Shown one piece after another: positions 9,298 to 18,254 of a DNA stretch of 64,000 bases. Made by a program: the position numbers and the translations under genes. Origin of the DNA: Clostridium gasigenes (GTDB lineage: Bacteria; Bacillota; Clostridia; Clostridiales; Clostridiaceae). The notes below the pieces were generated by a model that worked only from the letters and a program-made list of their open reading frames with translations, was not told the DNA's origin and searched no databases. Every line of letters starts with the position of its first letter. Position 1 is the stretch's first letter. The stretch lies in contig NZ_FNJM01000001.1 in the NCBI RefSeq assembly GCF_900104115.1, forward strand, positions 391,374 through 455,373, read 5' to 3'.

Positions 9298-10296
9298 ATG
9301 GCATTATTTGAAAGTTATGAAAGAAGAATCAACCAAATCACTCCAGTATTACAACAATACGGAATGGAAACATTAGAAGATGCAAAGGCTGTATGTGACG
9401 AAAAGGGTATCGACGTTTACGAAATCGTTAAGTCAACTCAACCAATCGCATTTGAAAACGCTATGTGGGCTTACACTTTAGGTGCTGCTATTGCTATTAA
9501 GAAAGGTTGCGTAAAAGCTGCTGATGCTGCTGCTGCACTTGGAGAAGGATTACAAGCTTTCTGTATCCCAGGTTCAGTTGCTGATGATAGATTAGTAGGT
9601 ATTGGACATGGTAACTTAGGAGCTATGCTTTTAAGAGAAGAAACTGAATGTTTCGCATTCTTAGCTGGTCACGAATCATTCGCGGCTGCTGAAGGTGCTA
9701 TAAAAATAGCTGAAAAAGCTAATAAAGTAAGAAAATCTCCATTAAGAGTTATATTAAATGGTCTTGGAAAAGATGCTGCATTTATAATCTCAAGAATTAA
9801 TGGATTCACTTATGTTGAAACTAAGTTTGATTACAACACTGGACATTTAAACATAGTAAGAGAAAAAGCTTACTCAAACGGACCAAGAGGAGCAGTTAAA
9901 TGCTACGGATCTGACGACGTTAGAGAAGGTGTTGCTATAATGCATCATGAGGGCGTTGACGTATCAATCACTGGTAACTCAACAAACCCAACAAGATTCC
10001 AACATCCAGTTGCTGGAACTTACAAAAAAGAAATGGTTAATCTAGGAAAGAAATACTTCTCAGTTGCATCAGGTGGTGGAACAGGAAGAACTCTTCACCC
10101 AGATAACATGGGTTCAGGCCCTGCTTCATACGGTATGACAGATACAATGGGAAGAATGCATTCAGATGCACAATTCGCAGGATCATCATCAGTTCCAGCT
10201 CACGTTGAAATGATGGGTCTTATCGGAATGGGAAATAACCCAATGGTTGGTGCTACAGTTGCTGTTGCAGTTGCTATTGAAGAAGCTTGTAAATAA
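9298..10296 (+). CDS. GGGtGRT family protein
   Basis: 332 residues belonging to the anaerobe-specific family named after its GGGtGRT motif, visible here as VASGGGTGRTLHPDN near residues 256-270. The sequence also holds SGPASYGMTDTMGRMHSDAQF after the motif. No catalytic mechanism is established for the family; it is strictly linked to the scaffold-like gene upstream, with which it forms a two-gene operon (strong AAGGAGG site). Codon use here is richer in C-ending codons (ATC, TAC, AAC) than in neighbouring genes, which suggests high expression. Confidence 0.85.
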   Translation: MALFESYERRINQITPVLQQYGMETLEDAKAVCDEKGIDVYEIVKSTQPIAFENAMWAYTLGAAIAIKKGCVKAADAAAALGEGLQAFCIPGSVADDRLVGIGHGNLGAMLLREETECFAFLAGHESFAAAEGAIKIAEKANKVRKSPLRVILNGLGKDAAFIISRINGFTYVETKFDYNTGHLNIVREKAYSNGPRGAVKCYGSDDVREGVAIMHHEGVDVSITGNSTNPTRFQHPVAGTYKKEMVNLGKKYFSVASGGGTGRTLHPDNMGSGPASYGMTDTMGRMHSDAQFAGSSSVPAHVEMMGLIGMGNNPMVGATVAVAVAIEEACK

Positions 10297-10308
10297 TAAT
10301 AAGTTAAT

Positions 10309-10560
10309 TGTTACTTACAAATAAAGTTTTGAACTTTATAAAATAGTTTCGAAAGAACAATGCTCTGCATATGACTTTAACCGGTTATATGCAGGGCTTT
10401 CTTGTGTGTTAAAAGCGATGGAAGATAGCTGGAATAAGGATTGAGAGGTAGTGCTAAAGCACAGAATTAAAGGCGATATTTTTTCGAAACTTTTTTATGA
10501 TTCCCCCTAATCGGTAACTCTGAAACCAACGGTTTCCCTGTGGATAACTCGGCAAAAACA
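10309..10560. repeat. Long degenerate repeat, copy A
   Basis: First of two related non-coding blocks between the GGGtGRT gene and the KAP gene. Shared parts in order: TTACTTAC-AAATAAAGTT box, CTTTATAAAATAGTTTCGAAAGAA, a terminator-like hairpin (10362-10397), then AACTCT-AAACCAACGGTTT and TGTGGATAACTCGG. The last contains TGTGGATAA (10541-10549), the reverse of a perfect DnaA box TTATCCACA. Confidence 0.6.
10362..10400 (+). terminator. Terminator of the scaffold/GGGtGRT operon
   Basis: GCTCTGCATAT pairs with ATATGCAGGGC across a 14-base loop, then CTTTCTTG. It carries the AAATAAAGTTTTGAAC box 43 bases upstream (10319-10334). Confidence 0.7.
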
Positions 10561-10679
10561 CCATATTATTTTTTCGATATTTTTTTATCACTGGAATTTA
10601 GAAAAGTGGGATTAGGCGTGTGGTGGTGGGAGGTTGATGGGGTGTGGTTTTTTGGAAACTTTTTTATGAGGGAACAATT

Positions 10680-10860
10680 GCTGTTACTTACAAATAAAGT
10701 TCCAAACTTTATAAAATAGTTTCGAAAGAATTATAATAATGTTTCGAAAAAACAAGGCTCTGTATATGACTTTAACCGGTTATGTGCAGGGCTTTTTATG
10801 ATTAACCTATTCCTTAACTCTCAAACCAACGGTTTCTCCTGTAGATAACTCGGATAAAGG
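10680..10860. repeat. Long degenerate repeat, copy B
   Basis: Second copy of the block at 10309-10560, with the same order of parts but closer packed: AAATAAAGTTCCAAAC box at 10692, CTTTATAAAATAGTTTCGAAAGAA, a hairpin with TTTTT tail (10757-10797), AAACCAACGGTTT, and TGTAGATAACTCGG (DnaA-box-like with one change). No gene is seen between the copies or from 10860 to 11100. Confidence 0.6.
10757..10797 (+). terminator. Terminator-like hairpin in repeat copy B
   Basis: GCTCTGTATAT pairs with ATGTGCAGGGC, followed by TTTTT. Same design as the one at 10362. Confidence 0.6.
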
Positions 10861-11102
10861 GTGGATTTCCTTAGGGGACTTTATTATGATACAAAGATTG
10901 GAAAGTGGTGAGAGTAGTGATGATCTTTATCACCAATCATAGATAGGAACGGAATAAATTGGGCTATCAAAGAACTGAATGGTAAGGGGATTAGGATGGG
11001 TTTTTATACGGTTTATCAGTATGCAGGATTTGTGGGAAACTAAGGATAAGGGAATTAGGAAGATGGTTGAGGAAATGATTAAACAACGAAAAAAAATATG
11101 AG

Positions 11103-11145
11103 TTAATATTATATTTAATAAAATTTTTATTAAATATAATATTAA
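11103..11145. promoter_or_regulatory. Perfect 43-base A/T palindrome upstream of the KAP gene
   Basis: Arms of 21 bases (11103-11123 and 11125-11145) are exact reverse complements around one central T; all bases are A or T. It ends 62 bases before the KAP start codon. It could be an operator, a cruciform or a bidirectional terminator; function is not known. Confidence 0.55.
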
Positions 11146-11207
11146 TGTAAAATGTGAAATTTAATGGTATTATTAATATGACAAAATTTAGTATCAAAGG
11201 GGGAATT

Positions 11208-14200
11208 ATGTTGAAAATTAATAAATTATTTATTAAAGATTCAGCAATTCAAAATAAGGCAAGTGACGCTTTTTCGTATAAAGACTATGTAAATAATCTA
11301 AAAATGATTATTGAACATAATGAAGCACCATTTAACATTGCTATTATTGGAAAATGGGGTGTAGGAAAAAGTTCGATAATTAATATGTTAAAAGAAGAAC
11401 TAAGTGGCAAATCAGAGTTTAAAATTCAAGAGATTAATGCTTGGAAATATGAAAATACTTCACTTAAAAAGGCTTTTTTAAAGGAATTATATAGAAATCT
11501 TAATGGCAAAGATGATATAGTTAAAGATTTTAAAGAAATGTTTAATACAAGTATTGATATAAAAGAAAAAGAAGAAACAACACGAGAGTTTATAAGTAAG
11601 AATGCAATTAAAACTTTTGTGTTCTTAGGATATTTTTTAATAGTAAGTATAATTTTATATGTAATGTTAATGTGTTTTGATTTAGTTAGTCTGTGGATTT
11701 CTTGCAATAATAATTTCGATGAAACATGGAGACAATACATAAATATTAATAATAAAATAAATGTATATGAAACAATTAAAACATTTAAAGATAAAATGTT
11801 TATACCTTTATTAGTGGTGGGTATAGGGCAAGTTTCTAAATTTATAAGTGCATATAAATCAAAAAAAATAGTGAAATATGAAATTACTTCTCCTATTGAA
11901 AGTACAGATGAATATGAAGATAAGTTTAACGAAACATTAGATAAGTATAACAAGCGTAACTCTAATTTTAAAAAATTAGTTATTGTCATAGATGATTTAG
12001 ATAGACTGAGTGCTAAGAAGATAGTTGACGCACTTGATGCTATCAAAGCTTTTGTAGAAAGAAGAGAATGTATTTTTATTGTGCCATTTGATGATACTAT
12101 ATTAAGAGAAGCTATAAATTCTAAAAAGCTTAATGGTAGCAATTCATTTGATGGTGATTCATATTTAGATAAATTATTTCAATTTAAAATTATATTACCA
12201 CCATTAATTGATATGGATATGCAGGAATATGCTTATAAACTTTGTAAAAATGAAATACCTGAAATATTCAAGGCATGTCCAAGCTTCAAAGGTATATTAG
12301 AGGAAGTTTTAATTCATCCATATGTTAATACGCCAAGACAAATAAAAAAGATAATAAATACTTTCGTGAGTAATTTACTAATTGCAAAAAGTAGAGAGAA
12401 TAAAAAATTAGAGGAGGGGCTTATTACAGGGAAGACTGGATTAAAAGTATTAGCTAAAATATCAGTATTACAGACAGACTTTCCAGAGTTCTATAATTTT
12501 TTATTGAAGGATAGAGGGATAATGCAAAATGTCCTGGATACGTATTATTCTAATAAAGGCATAATTGAAAGTGATGAATTAGAAAACTATGGTATGCACA
12601 ATAATGAATCTTTTAAAGCATTAGCAAGTTTTCTTATGAAAACAGAGTATATTAATGCGGATAATTTGGCCCCGTTTATTTATTTAGGTCAGGATTCATT
12701 AGGATTAAGTGCTGGTGATGAAAAACAAAGGTCAATAAGAAAAGATTTATTAAGTGGTAATGAGATGGATATAATTACTTACTCAATTAATAATAAGCTA
12801 TCTTTAGTAGATAGTAATATTGTCATTCAAGGTATTAAAGAATCAAAAACCGTTGAGTTTCAACAAGCTTTAAAGGTGGCATTGCAATTATCAAAGTATA
12901 TATCAGAGGAAGTAATTATGGAGTTTTCTAATTTGGTATCAAATAGGCTCAAATTAATTAATGAATACGGTATTGAATTTAGATACTGGCAAGTAGATTA
13001 TGATAACTATTTAGCAATATATGAAAAAGCAACAGAAAAACAAGGGATAGAAAAGACATTGCTAACTGTATTAAGTAATGTATTAAGCAAAAATGATAAT
13101 TGGAAACGAAAAAATGGAGAAGAGTATAATGAACAGTTATTTAACAAATTAATACAAGAGATATTAGAAAAAAGTTTAGAGAAAAATACAATACTAAGTG
13201 AAGAGGTAAGGGTGTATATTAAGGGATTCATTAATAACAAAGAATATCCGGTTAGTTATGTTATTAATATTTATAATAAGCATAGAGATTTAATTAAGGC
13301 GTATTTTAGCGATAATTTTTATAAAAAGTTATGTGAATACATAGCTTCTGCAGAAGATATTAATGATAGGGGAAGTGCTGACATGGCACTACAAGAAATT
13401 GCAGTTACAATTAGAGAAGAAGATATTGAAAAATTTTCGGCTCCATTACCAATGATTATATGCAATGAATCATACGCTATACAGGTGTGCGAATTACTTT
13501 TACCAGTAGCCGGAGATATTTCAAATAAAAATGGAACATACCTTGTAAATGAATTTATATCTTTAACATATTCAGGAAGAATAATGAAAGCTATAGCAAA
13601 TATAATAATAGATTTAAATTGGAATATTGCAGATGTTGACAATAATAATTTAAATAATTTTATTATTAGATGCTTTGAATTAGAACACTTTGCAGAAGGA
13701 GAAAAATTACTAAATAATAAAATAGACTCAAGTAATTACAGATTAATAGATAAAGTTATAAATACTATAAGTGACAACTGTTTTGTTGATAGTAGTTATG
13801 ATAATGTGTTAAATAACATTATGAATAATTTAACTGTTGAGCAATTGAAACACATTACTGATAAAATTCAAGCTAACTTAGCTATTGTAGGTGGTCCAGT
13901 AAATAGTGATTTATTTAACAGAAGTATAATAATAATTAAATTTTTATTGGAAAATAAATTAAGTCATAAATTACTCTCTGAAATAGTGGGAAATTCAATG
14001 GATTATTATAGTGCTAATTATAATTATCCACAAAGTTATCCGCAATGGGCAGAGTCATTTACAGAAGTAATAGGGTCAGTAAGAGATATTATCTCTATTC
14101 CAAAGTTAGAGGAATATGTAATGTTCTTAACAACATATGTAGTTTCGTATAATCCGAACATAATGATTAAAGGATTATATTATCTTGGACAAAAGACTCC

Positions 14201-15023
14201 TTTAAAATATGATAAGGAATCAATAAATAAAGTAATAGTGAATGCAAATACTTTTGAAACTAAGGTTATGGCGATTGATTATTTGAGAAATATGAAAAGA
14301 AGTATTAATAAAGAAAATGATAATTTAAAGGATTATTCAAATTTCCTTATTCAAAATATAGATTTAGATACCAATAATATATTGGATGATTTCAACAATA
14401 TATTTGAATCAATAGATAATGATACTGTTTTTGAAATTGCTAAATATTTAAAGGATAAAGATACTTATAATAGAAGTTTTGCATTAAGTGTGATTGATAA
14501 ATTTATAATTAAAGGCAATAAAGGATGTTGTATAAGGGAGTTGTTATTATTGGAGAATGATAATAATTCAATAATTTTCATAAAAGACTGGATAGAGTTC
14601 AAGAACACAGATAACTACGAAGAATTATTAATAAGTTTAATTAATAGAATTTCGGATGAAGATACAATTTTATATTTATTTAATTTACTTAAGTTAGTTA
14701 GTTATTATAAGGAGAGGTTTGATAAAAAATTAATTGCAAATATTATAAATCATATTTGGACCCAATTCGGGGATAATGAGATAATTAAAGTATCACAAAT
14801 ATTAGTAAATGAGTTTAGTGGCTTTAAGTTTAGTAATGGTAAAAGTGTATTAAATGAAAATATTGTAGAGGTATTTAAAAAATCTAATAACGAGGCTAAG
14901 AAAAGCGTATTGGAAATAGTAAAGCTTTTTGACTTTGCTAAGACGTTTAAGGACGCTCTTAAAACAACTGGTTTTTCTGAGGATGAAAGGGCGTTAATAA
15001 AAGAAATATTAAAATTTAGGTAA
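11208..15023 (+). CDS. KAP family P-loop NTPase, large defence-type protein
   Basis: 1271 residues from ATG 11208, placed by an AAAGGGGG site 5 bases upstream; the frame is open further 5' but lacks a second site. Walker A is IIGKWGVGKSS (residues 46-56) and Walker B is VIVIDDLDRL with Asp262-Asp263. Two hydrophobic segments lie between them (about 140-165 and 200-220), the insertion typical of KAP ATPases, so the protein is probably membrane-attached. The long C-terminal 800 residues are helical-looking and match no family I can name. KAP NTPases are frequent in phage-defence loci; here it opens an island with an ADP-ribosyltransferase and a Thoeris module. Very A/T-rich codon use fits acquired DNA. 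Confidence 0.8.
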   Translation: MLKINKLFIKDSAIQNKASDAFSYKDYVNNLKMIIEHNEAPFNIAIIGKWGVGKSSIINMLKEELSGKSEFKIQEINAWKYENTSLKKAFLKELYRNLNGKDDIVKDFKEMFNTSIDIKEKEETTREFISKNAIKTFVFLGYFLIVSIILYVMLMCFDLVSLWISCNNNFDETWRQYININNKINVYETIKTFKDKMFIPLLVVGIGQVSKFISAYKSKKIVKYEITSPIESTDEYEDKFNETLDKYNKRNSNFKKLVIVIDDLDRLSAKKIVDALDAIKAFVERRECIFIVPFDDTILREAINSKKLNGSNSFDGDSYLDKLFQFKIILPPLIDMDMQEYAYKLCKNEIPEIFKACPSFKGILEEVLIHPYVNTPRQIKKIINTFVSNLLIAKSRENKKLEEGLITGKTGLKVLAKISVLQTDFPEFYNFLLKDRGIMQNVLDTYYSNKGIIESDELENYGMHNNESFKALASFLMKTEYINADNLAPFIYLGQDSLGLSAGDEKQRSIRKDLLSGNEMDIITYSINNKLSLVDSNIVIQGIKESKTVEFQQALKVALQLSKYISEEVIMEFSNLVSNRLKLINEYGIEFRYWQVDYDNYLAIYEKATEKQGIEKTLLTVLSNVLSKNDNWKRKNGEEYNEQLFNKLIQEILEKSLEKNTILSEEVRVYIKGFINNKEYPVSYVINIYNKHRDLIKAYFSDNFYKKLCEYIASAEDINDRGSADMALQEIAVTIREEDIEKFSAPLPMIICNESYAIQVCELLLPVAGDISNKNGTYLVNEFISLTYSGRIMKAIANIIIDLNWNIADVDNNNLNNFIIRCFELEHFAEGEKLLNNKIDSSNYRLIDKVINTISDNCFVDSSYDNVLNNIMNNLTVEQLKHITDKIQANLAIVGGPVNSDLFNRSIIIIKFLLENKLSHKLLSEIVGNSMDYYSANYNYPQSYPQWAESFTEVIGSVRDIISIPKLEEYVMFLTTYVVSYNPNIMIKGLYYLGQKTPLKYDKESINKVIVNANTFETKVMAIDYLRNMKRSINKENDNLKDYSNFLIQNIDLDTNNILDDFNNIFESIDNDTVFEIAKYLKDKDTYNRSFALSVIDKFIIKGNKGCCIRELLLLENDNNSIIFIKDWIEFKNTDNYEELLISLINRISDEDTILYLFNLLKLVSYYKERFDKKLIANIINHIWTQFGDNEIIKVSQILVNEFSGFKFSNGKSVLNENIVEVFKKSNNEAKKSVLEIVKLFDFAKTFKDALKTTGFSEDERALIKEILKFR

Positions 15024-15765
15024 GCATTTCAATAGATGTGATTAGATTATTGCTACTATGTCACATTCAAAAAAAGTCCTGACAACATTAAAATAAAGTT
15101 TTGATTAAAAAGCTAATCGGCTCTCATACCTGATTAGCTTTTTATCTTCAATTATAAGCTCCAAATCCAAGATGAAAAGTCAGAAGAGAGGCTAGACCAA
15201 AACACACGAAAGAGATAGATTTAAGAAAAGATGTAAAGTAAGATAAATCAATGGTCAGTAAGATTTAAGGATGGAGTTATGATCCTATAATTAGAAAGCT
15301 GATAGGATATAAGAGTGTATGGGAAAATAGAATATTGATGGGAGTTCTGTGTGAAATAATGGGTAATAAAAATAGGAGAAAGAAATTAGGGTAAAGTATT
15401 AATGGAAAATGAATGGTGGCAGTGGATAAAAATGAACGAGTATTTTTAATTGGGACATACAAGGAAGAATATTTGTAATAATAAATAAATTTTAATATAT
15501 ATATAATTAAATTAACCAATGAAGTTAATTTAGTGTTAGTGCTGATTTTCCCATGCCTCTCTTTTAGTATAAGTTATGATATAATAAAGTTATTAGCAAT
15601 ATGGTGGATGTTATGAGGTTAGGTAATATGATGTAATAATAAAAATTAGAAGATTTACTTAAAAATATTATAATATATCTCAAAAATGGTAAGAAGATAT
15701 TAGAGGTGTTAGTACGAAATTTTACATGGTAGATAATGAGAGATATGTAAGTGGGTGAATAAAAT
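15024..15765. other. Non-coding gap after the KAP gene
   Basis: 742 bases. Contains the terminator at 15107-15143; the remainder is purine-rich with no open frame beyond about 80 codons that has a ribosome binding site. A short stretch before 15766 (about 15697-15757) translates as EDIRGVSTKFYMVDNERYVSG without a start, possibly a vanished gene end. Confidence 0.5.
15107..15143 (+). terminator. Terminator of the KAP gene
   Basis: Perfect 12-base arms AAAAAGCTAATC and GATTAGCTTTTT. The AAATAAAGTTTTGATT box (15091-15106) abuts it, as at 10319, 10692, 19118 and 23295. Confidence 0.85.
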
Positions 15766-16152
15766 ATGATTTTATATCATGCAACTAGTAAAGAAAATAA
15801 AGAGAAGATTTTAGAAGAATGGTTTAAAACATCTAAGGGCAGATGGAAAGAGAACCAATGGATTGGGAGATATTTTATAGATAATGTATTTGGAGAAGGA
15901 GTATACTTTGCTACTACAGAAAAAAATACCATAGATGATGGAGAAATAGTTATAAAATGTGAATTGAATAATGAATATATAGTAAAAAAATTTATTATCT
16001 CAAATGATGGAAATTCTTATAAGAAAATAGATGATATTAAATATACTAGCAAAAAGAATTGTTATAAAGCTATCAGTATTCATTTTAAAGATGGTAACTA
16101 TACAGAAGTTGTAGTATATGAACCAAGTATAATAGAAATAGTAAGAGAGTAG
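15766..16152 (+). CDS. Minimal PARP-like ADP-ribosyltransferase-fold protein
   Basis: 128 residues. The order of motifs matches the catalytic core of PARP-type ADP-ribosyltransferases reduced to its minimum: LYHATSKENKEKIL (His5, NAD-binding), NVFGEGVYFATT (Tyr47), and TEVVVYEPSIIEIV (Glu114), giving a candidate H-Y-E triad. No other domain and no signal peptide. The ribosome binding site (GGGTGA) is weak. It sits between the KAP gene and a Thoeris module and is followed 10 bases later by a broken gene. A toxin or phage-sensing effector that modifies protein or nucleic acid is plausible, but both target and activity are inferred from the motif pattern only. Confidence 0.6.
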   Translation: MILYHATSKENKEKILEEWFKTSKGRWKENQWIGRYFIDNVFGEGVYFATTEKNTIDDGEIVIKCELNNEYIVKKFIISNDGNSYKKIDDIKYTSKKNCYKAISIHFKDGNYTEVVVYEPSIIEIVRE

Positions 16153-16162
16153 TGGGAAATAG

Positions 16163-16486
16163 ATGTCTAAAAATTCCTAGAATTATTTCAATTGAATAGA
16201 GACTATTAAATTATTAAAACATAATATTGCCAAAGAATATATTGATTTCCATGATAATTATATTCATAATAGAAAAGCGAAATCTTTTAATTATGAATAT
16301 AATAGTGAAGTAGATTATGGAAGTAGAGTAATATTAATTAAAAATGATACTAAAGAAGACCTTGTTATTCTAGTTACAGAAGATAGGGAAGAATTGAGTT
16401 ATATTGAGTTTAAATTATTAAATCGTAAGGTCGGAGAAAAAGTAATTATTAATAATGAAACATATTTTATTTTAAAATCAACTTAG
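16163..16486 (+). pseudogene. GreA/GreB C-terminal-domain-like gene with two in-frame stops
   Basis: A single frame from ATG 16163 to TAG 16484-16486 encodes 107 codons but is interrupted by TAG at 16178-16180 and TGA at 16193-16195. After the stops it reads like a Gre-factor C-terminal domain: VDYGSRVILIKNDTKED followed by LVILVTEDREEL and LLNRKVGEKVIINNETYFIL, i.e. the GS.V.L strand, the beta repeat and the KKVGD-like turn. No alternative ATG, GTG or TTG start lies in frame after the second stop before residue 20. It follows the ADP-ribosyltransferase by 10 bases and may once have been its partner. Called a pseudogene because of the stops; the Gre assignment is moderate. Confidence 0.5.
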
Positions 16487-16860
16487 AAAATTACAATTAA
16501 AGTGCAATTAAATTTAATTAGAGGTGAAACATATCTAGAATTAATTAAGATAGAAAAAATAATATATAAGGTGCAAAATGAATTTACAATACATTTTACA
16601 CCAATAAACATATGTATTTAAGTACTTGTTGCAACTTTAGAATTCATATAGTATTCACTATAAAAGATTAATAATAACTTATATAGATAGAGTTAAATAA
16701 TTTGAGTACAAAAATAAATTTTTTGTAATATAATACAATATATAGCAAACTGACTTTGTTTTAAATTTATAAATGCAAATTTTATTACAATAAAATACTA
16801 CAATTAAGTACAACAATTTGTTAGGTTAAGTGTTGATGGTAAAGGAGTTAATAAAATAAT
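16487..16860. other. A/T-rich gap before the Thoeris genes
   Basis: 374 bases without an open frame. A promoter-like pair TTGAGT (16702) and TATAAT (16729-16734) with a long 21-base spacer probably serves ThsA. An AAAGGAG site at about 16840-16846 precedes the ThsA ATG by 14 bases, longer than usual. Confidence 0.4.
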
Positions 16861-17682
16861 ATGAGGATTAAACTATGTAATGTAGATTTATTAAGGGAAT
16901 ATTTAAGTATATTGGCTATTATAGGCATACCATTTGGATTTTTTAGTAATTTATTAATTATAAATGATAATAATAGAAAGATATGGATTGGTTCCTTTAT
17001 CATTATTATGATTATTTTGTATCTAATAGTATTTTATAAGGCGAATAAGATTTCAAAATTAAAATTTAATATAAATAATAATAGAATTAAAATATATTAT
17101 GGTGATATTTTTAAAGAAAATGGATTGAAGGTTATTCCTTTCAATGAGTATTTTGATACACACGTTGATAATAATATAATAGCTAAAAATTCGTTAAATG
17201 GTAAATTCATCATAGAAAATAAATTAGATACAAGTATTTTAGATAATGAAATAGAGAGTAAGCTTAATTCAGAAAAATATGAATTAGTTAATAGAAATGT
17301 GGGAAAGAAGAAAAAGTATGAAATAGGAAATACTATTGAAGTTAATGGTGAATATGCACTAACAGCTTTTACAAAATTTGATGAGTATAATAGAGCATAT
17401 TTAACTAAAGTAGATTATGTATCGTTTTTATTAAGGTTTTGGAAAAATATAGATAAAATCTACAATCAAAGAAATATTGTTATACCATTAATAGGCTCAG
17501 GAATATCAAGAGTTGAAGGTAATATGAAATTACAAGATTATTTAGAACAAATTTTAAATTCAATTAAACTATCAGGAATATCGATTCCTCACGATTGTGA
17601 AATTAAAATAGTTTTACATGAATCTGTGAGAAGTTATATTAATTTGTATAAAATAAAAACATTGTATAAAGGAGAGAGTTAG
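16861..17682 (+). CDS. thsA: Thoeris ThsA-like effector: two membrane helices plus macro domain (DUF6430 type)
   Basis: 273 residues. Two N-terminal membrane helices (about residues 10-34 and 41-60) are followed by a macro-type domain with the ThsA/DUF6430 hallmarks: VIPFNEYFDTHVDN near 95-108, NGKFI near 119, ALTAFTKFD near 163-171, and IVIPLIGSGISR near 207-218. In Thoeris systems of this architecture the TIR partner makes an ADP-ribose-based signal that the macro domain binds, leading to membrane disruption; this is family knowledge, not shown here. It is followed without a gap by a ThsB-like TIR gene and then a second TIR gene, which supports the assignment strongly. The long spacing to the ribosome binding site leaves the start slightly uncertain. 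Confidence 0.82.
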   Translation: MRIKLCNVDLLREYLSILAIIGIPFGFFSNLLIINDNNRKIWIGSFIIIMIILYLIVFYKANKISKLKFNINNNRIKIYYGDIFKENGLKVIPFNEYFDTHVDNNIIAKNSLNGKFIIENKLDTSILDNEIESKLNSEKYELVNRNVGKKKKYEIGNTIEVNGEYALTAFTKFDEYNRAYLTKVDYVSFLLRFWKNIDKIYNQRNIVIPLIGSGISRVEGNMKLQDYLEQILNSIKLSGISIPHDCEIKIVLHESVRSYINLYKIKTLYKGES

Positions 17683-18231
17683 ATGAGTTATAGGAATGGA
17701 GTATATGTAGCATTTAATGGATGTGGAACTGCAGTTCCAACAAAATCAGATATTGCTCATTATGATATGTTGAAAGTATGGAAAGCTAATGATGATATAG
17801 ATTTTACATTTGTAGATAGTCATGAAAAAACAAAGTCTGTAAGGGATACCAGCGATAGAGAAAAAACGTTATATCCAAGACTACAAGAACGTTTTAGAAG
17901 TTCAAAAGTATTATTTTTGATTGTAACTGAAAATACAAAAAATAGTAGTTAGGTAGTTGAATTTGAAATTGAACAAGCTGTAAAAACTTATAAAATACCA
18001 ATAATACTATGTTATACGGGTGAGGAAGTAATTAAAAAAACAGAAAAAAAACATAAAGATTTACTTCCGAAAATTTTAAGAAATAGAATGGAAGAAGGTA
18101 AGGTTAAGACTTTATTTATACCATTTAAATTGAAAGCAATAAAAAAAGCTATTGAAGATTTTAATGTACATACGCAAGAAAAGTATGAATATTCAGAATA
18201 TATATGTGATACTAAAGAATCTTGGAACTAA
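17683..18231 (+). pseudogene. thsB: Thoeris ThsB-like TIR gene interrupted by one TAG codon
   Basis: The frame from ATG 17683 to TAA 18229-18231 holds 182 codons with a single in-frame TAG at codon 90 (17950-17952). Before it: GVYVAFNGCG, HYDMLKVWKANDDIDFTFVDSH and RSSKVLFLIVTENTKNSS, the DUF1863/ThsB TIR pattern. After it: VVEFEIEQAVKTYKIPIILCY, the expected continuation, where a Trp (TGG) normally stands at the stop. So one G-to-A change explains it. Without readthrough only an 89-residue half TIR is made. The start directly abuts the ThsA stop and has AAAGGAGAG. Note that the next gene's ribosome binding site follows this gene's true end, so the locus is otherwise intact. Confidence 0.8.
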
Positions 18232-18254
18232 AATTAAATTTTAAGGAGTATACT

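Noticed and set aside
10991..11197. Minus-strand 68-codon frame over the A/T palindrome
   Set aside because: Low-complexity Ile/Asn/Phe sequence produced by the palindrome, without a ribosome binding site.
11426..12142. 238-codon minus-strand open frame inside the KAP gene
   Set aside because: It is the complement of the Walker A-B region; composition is Leu/Ile/Ser-rich and it has no start signal.
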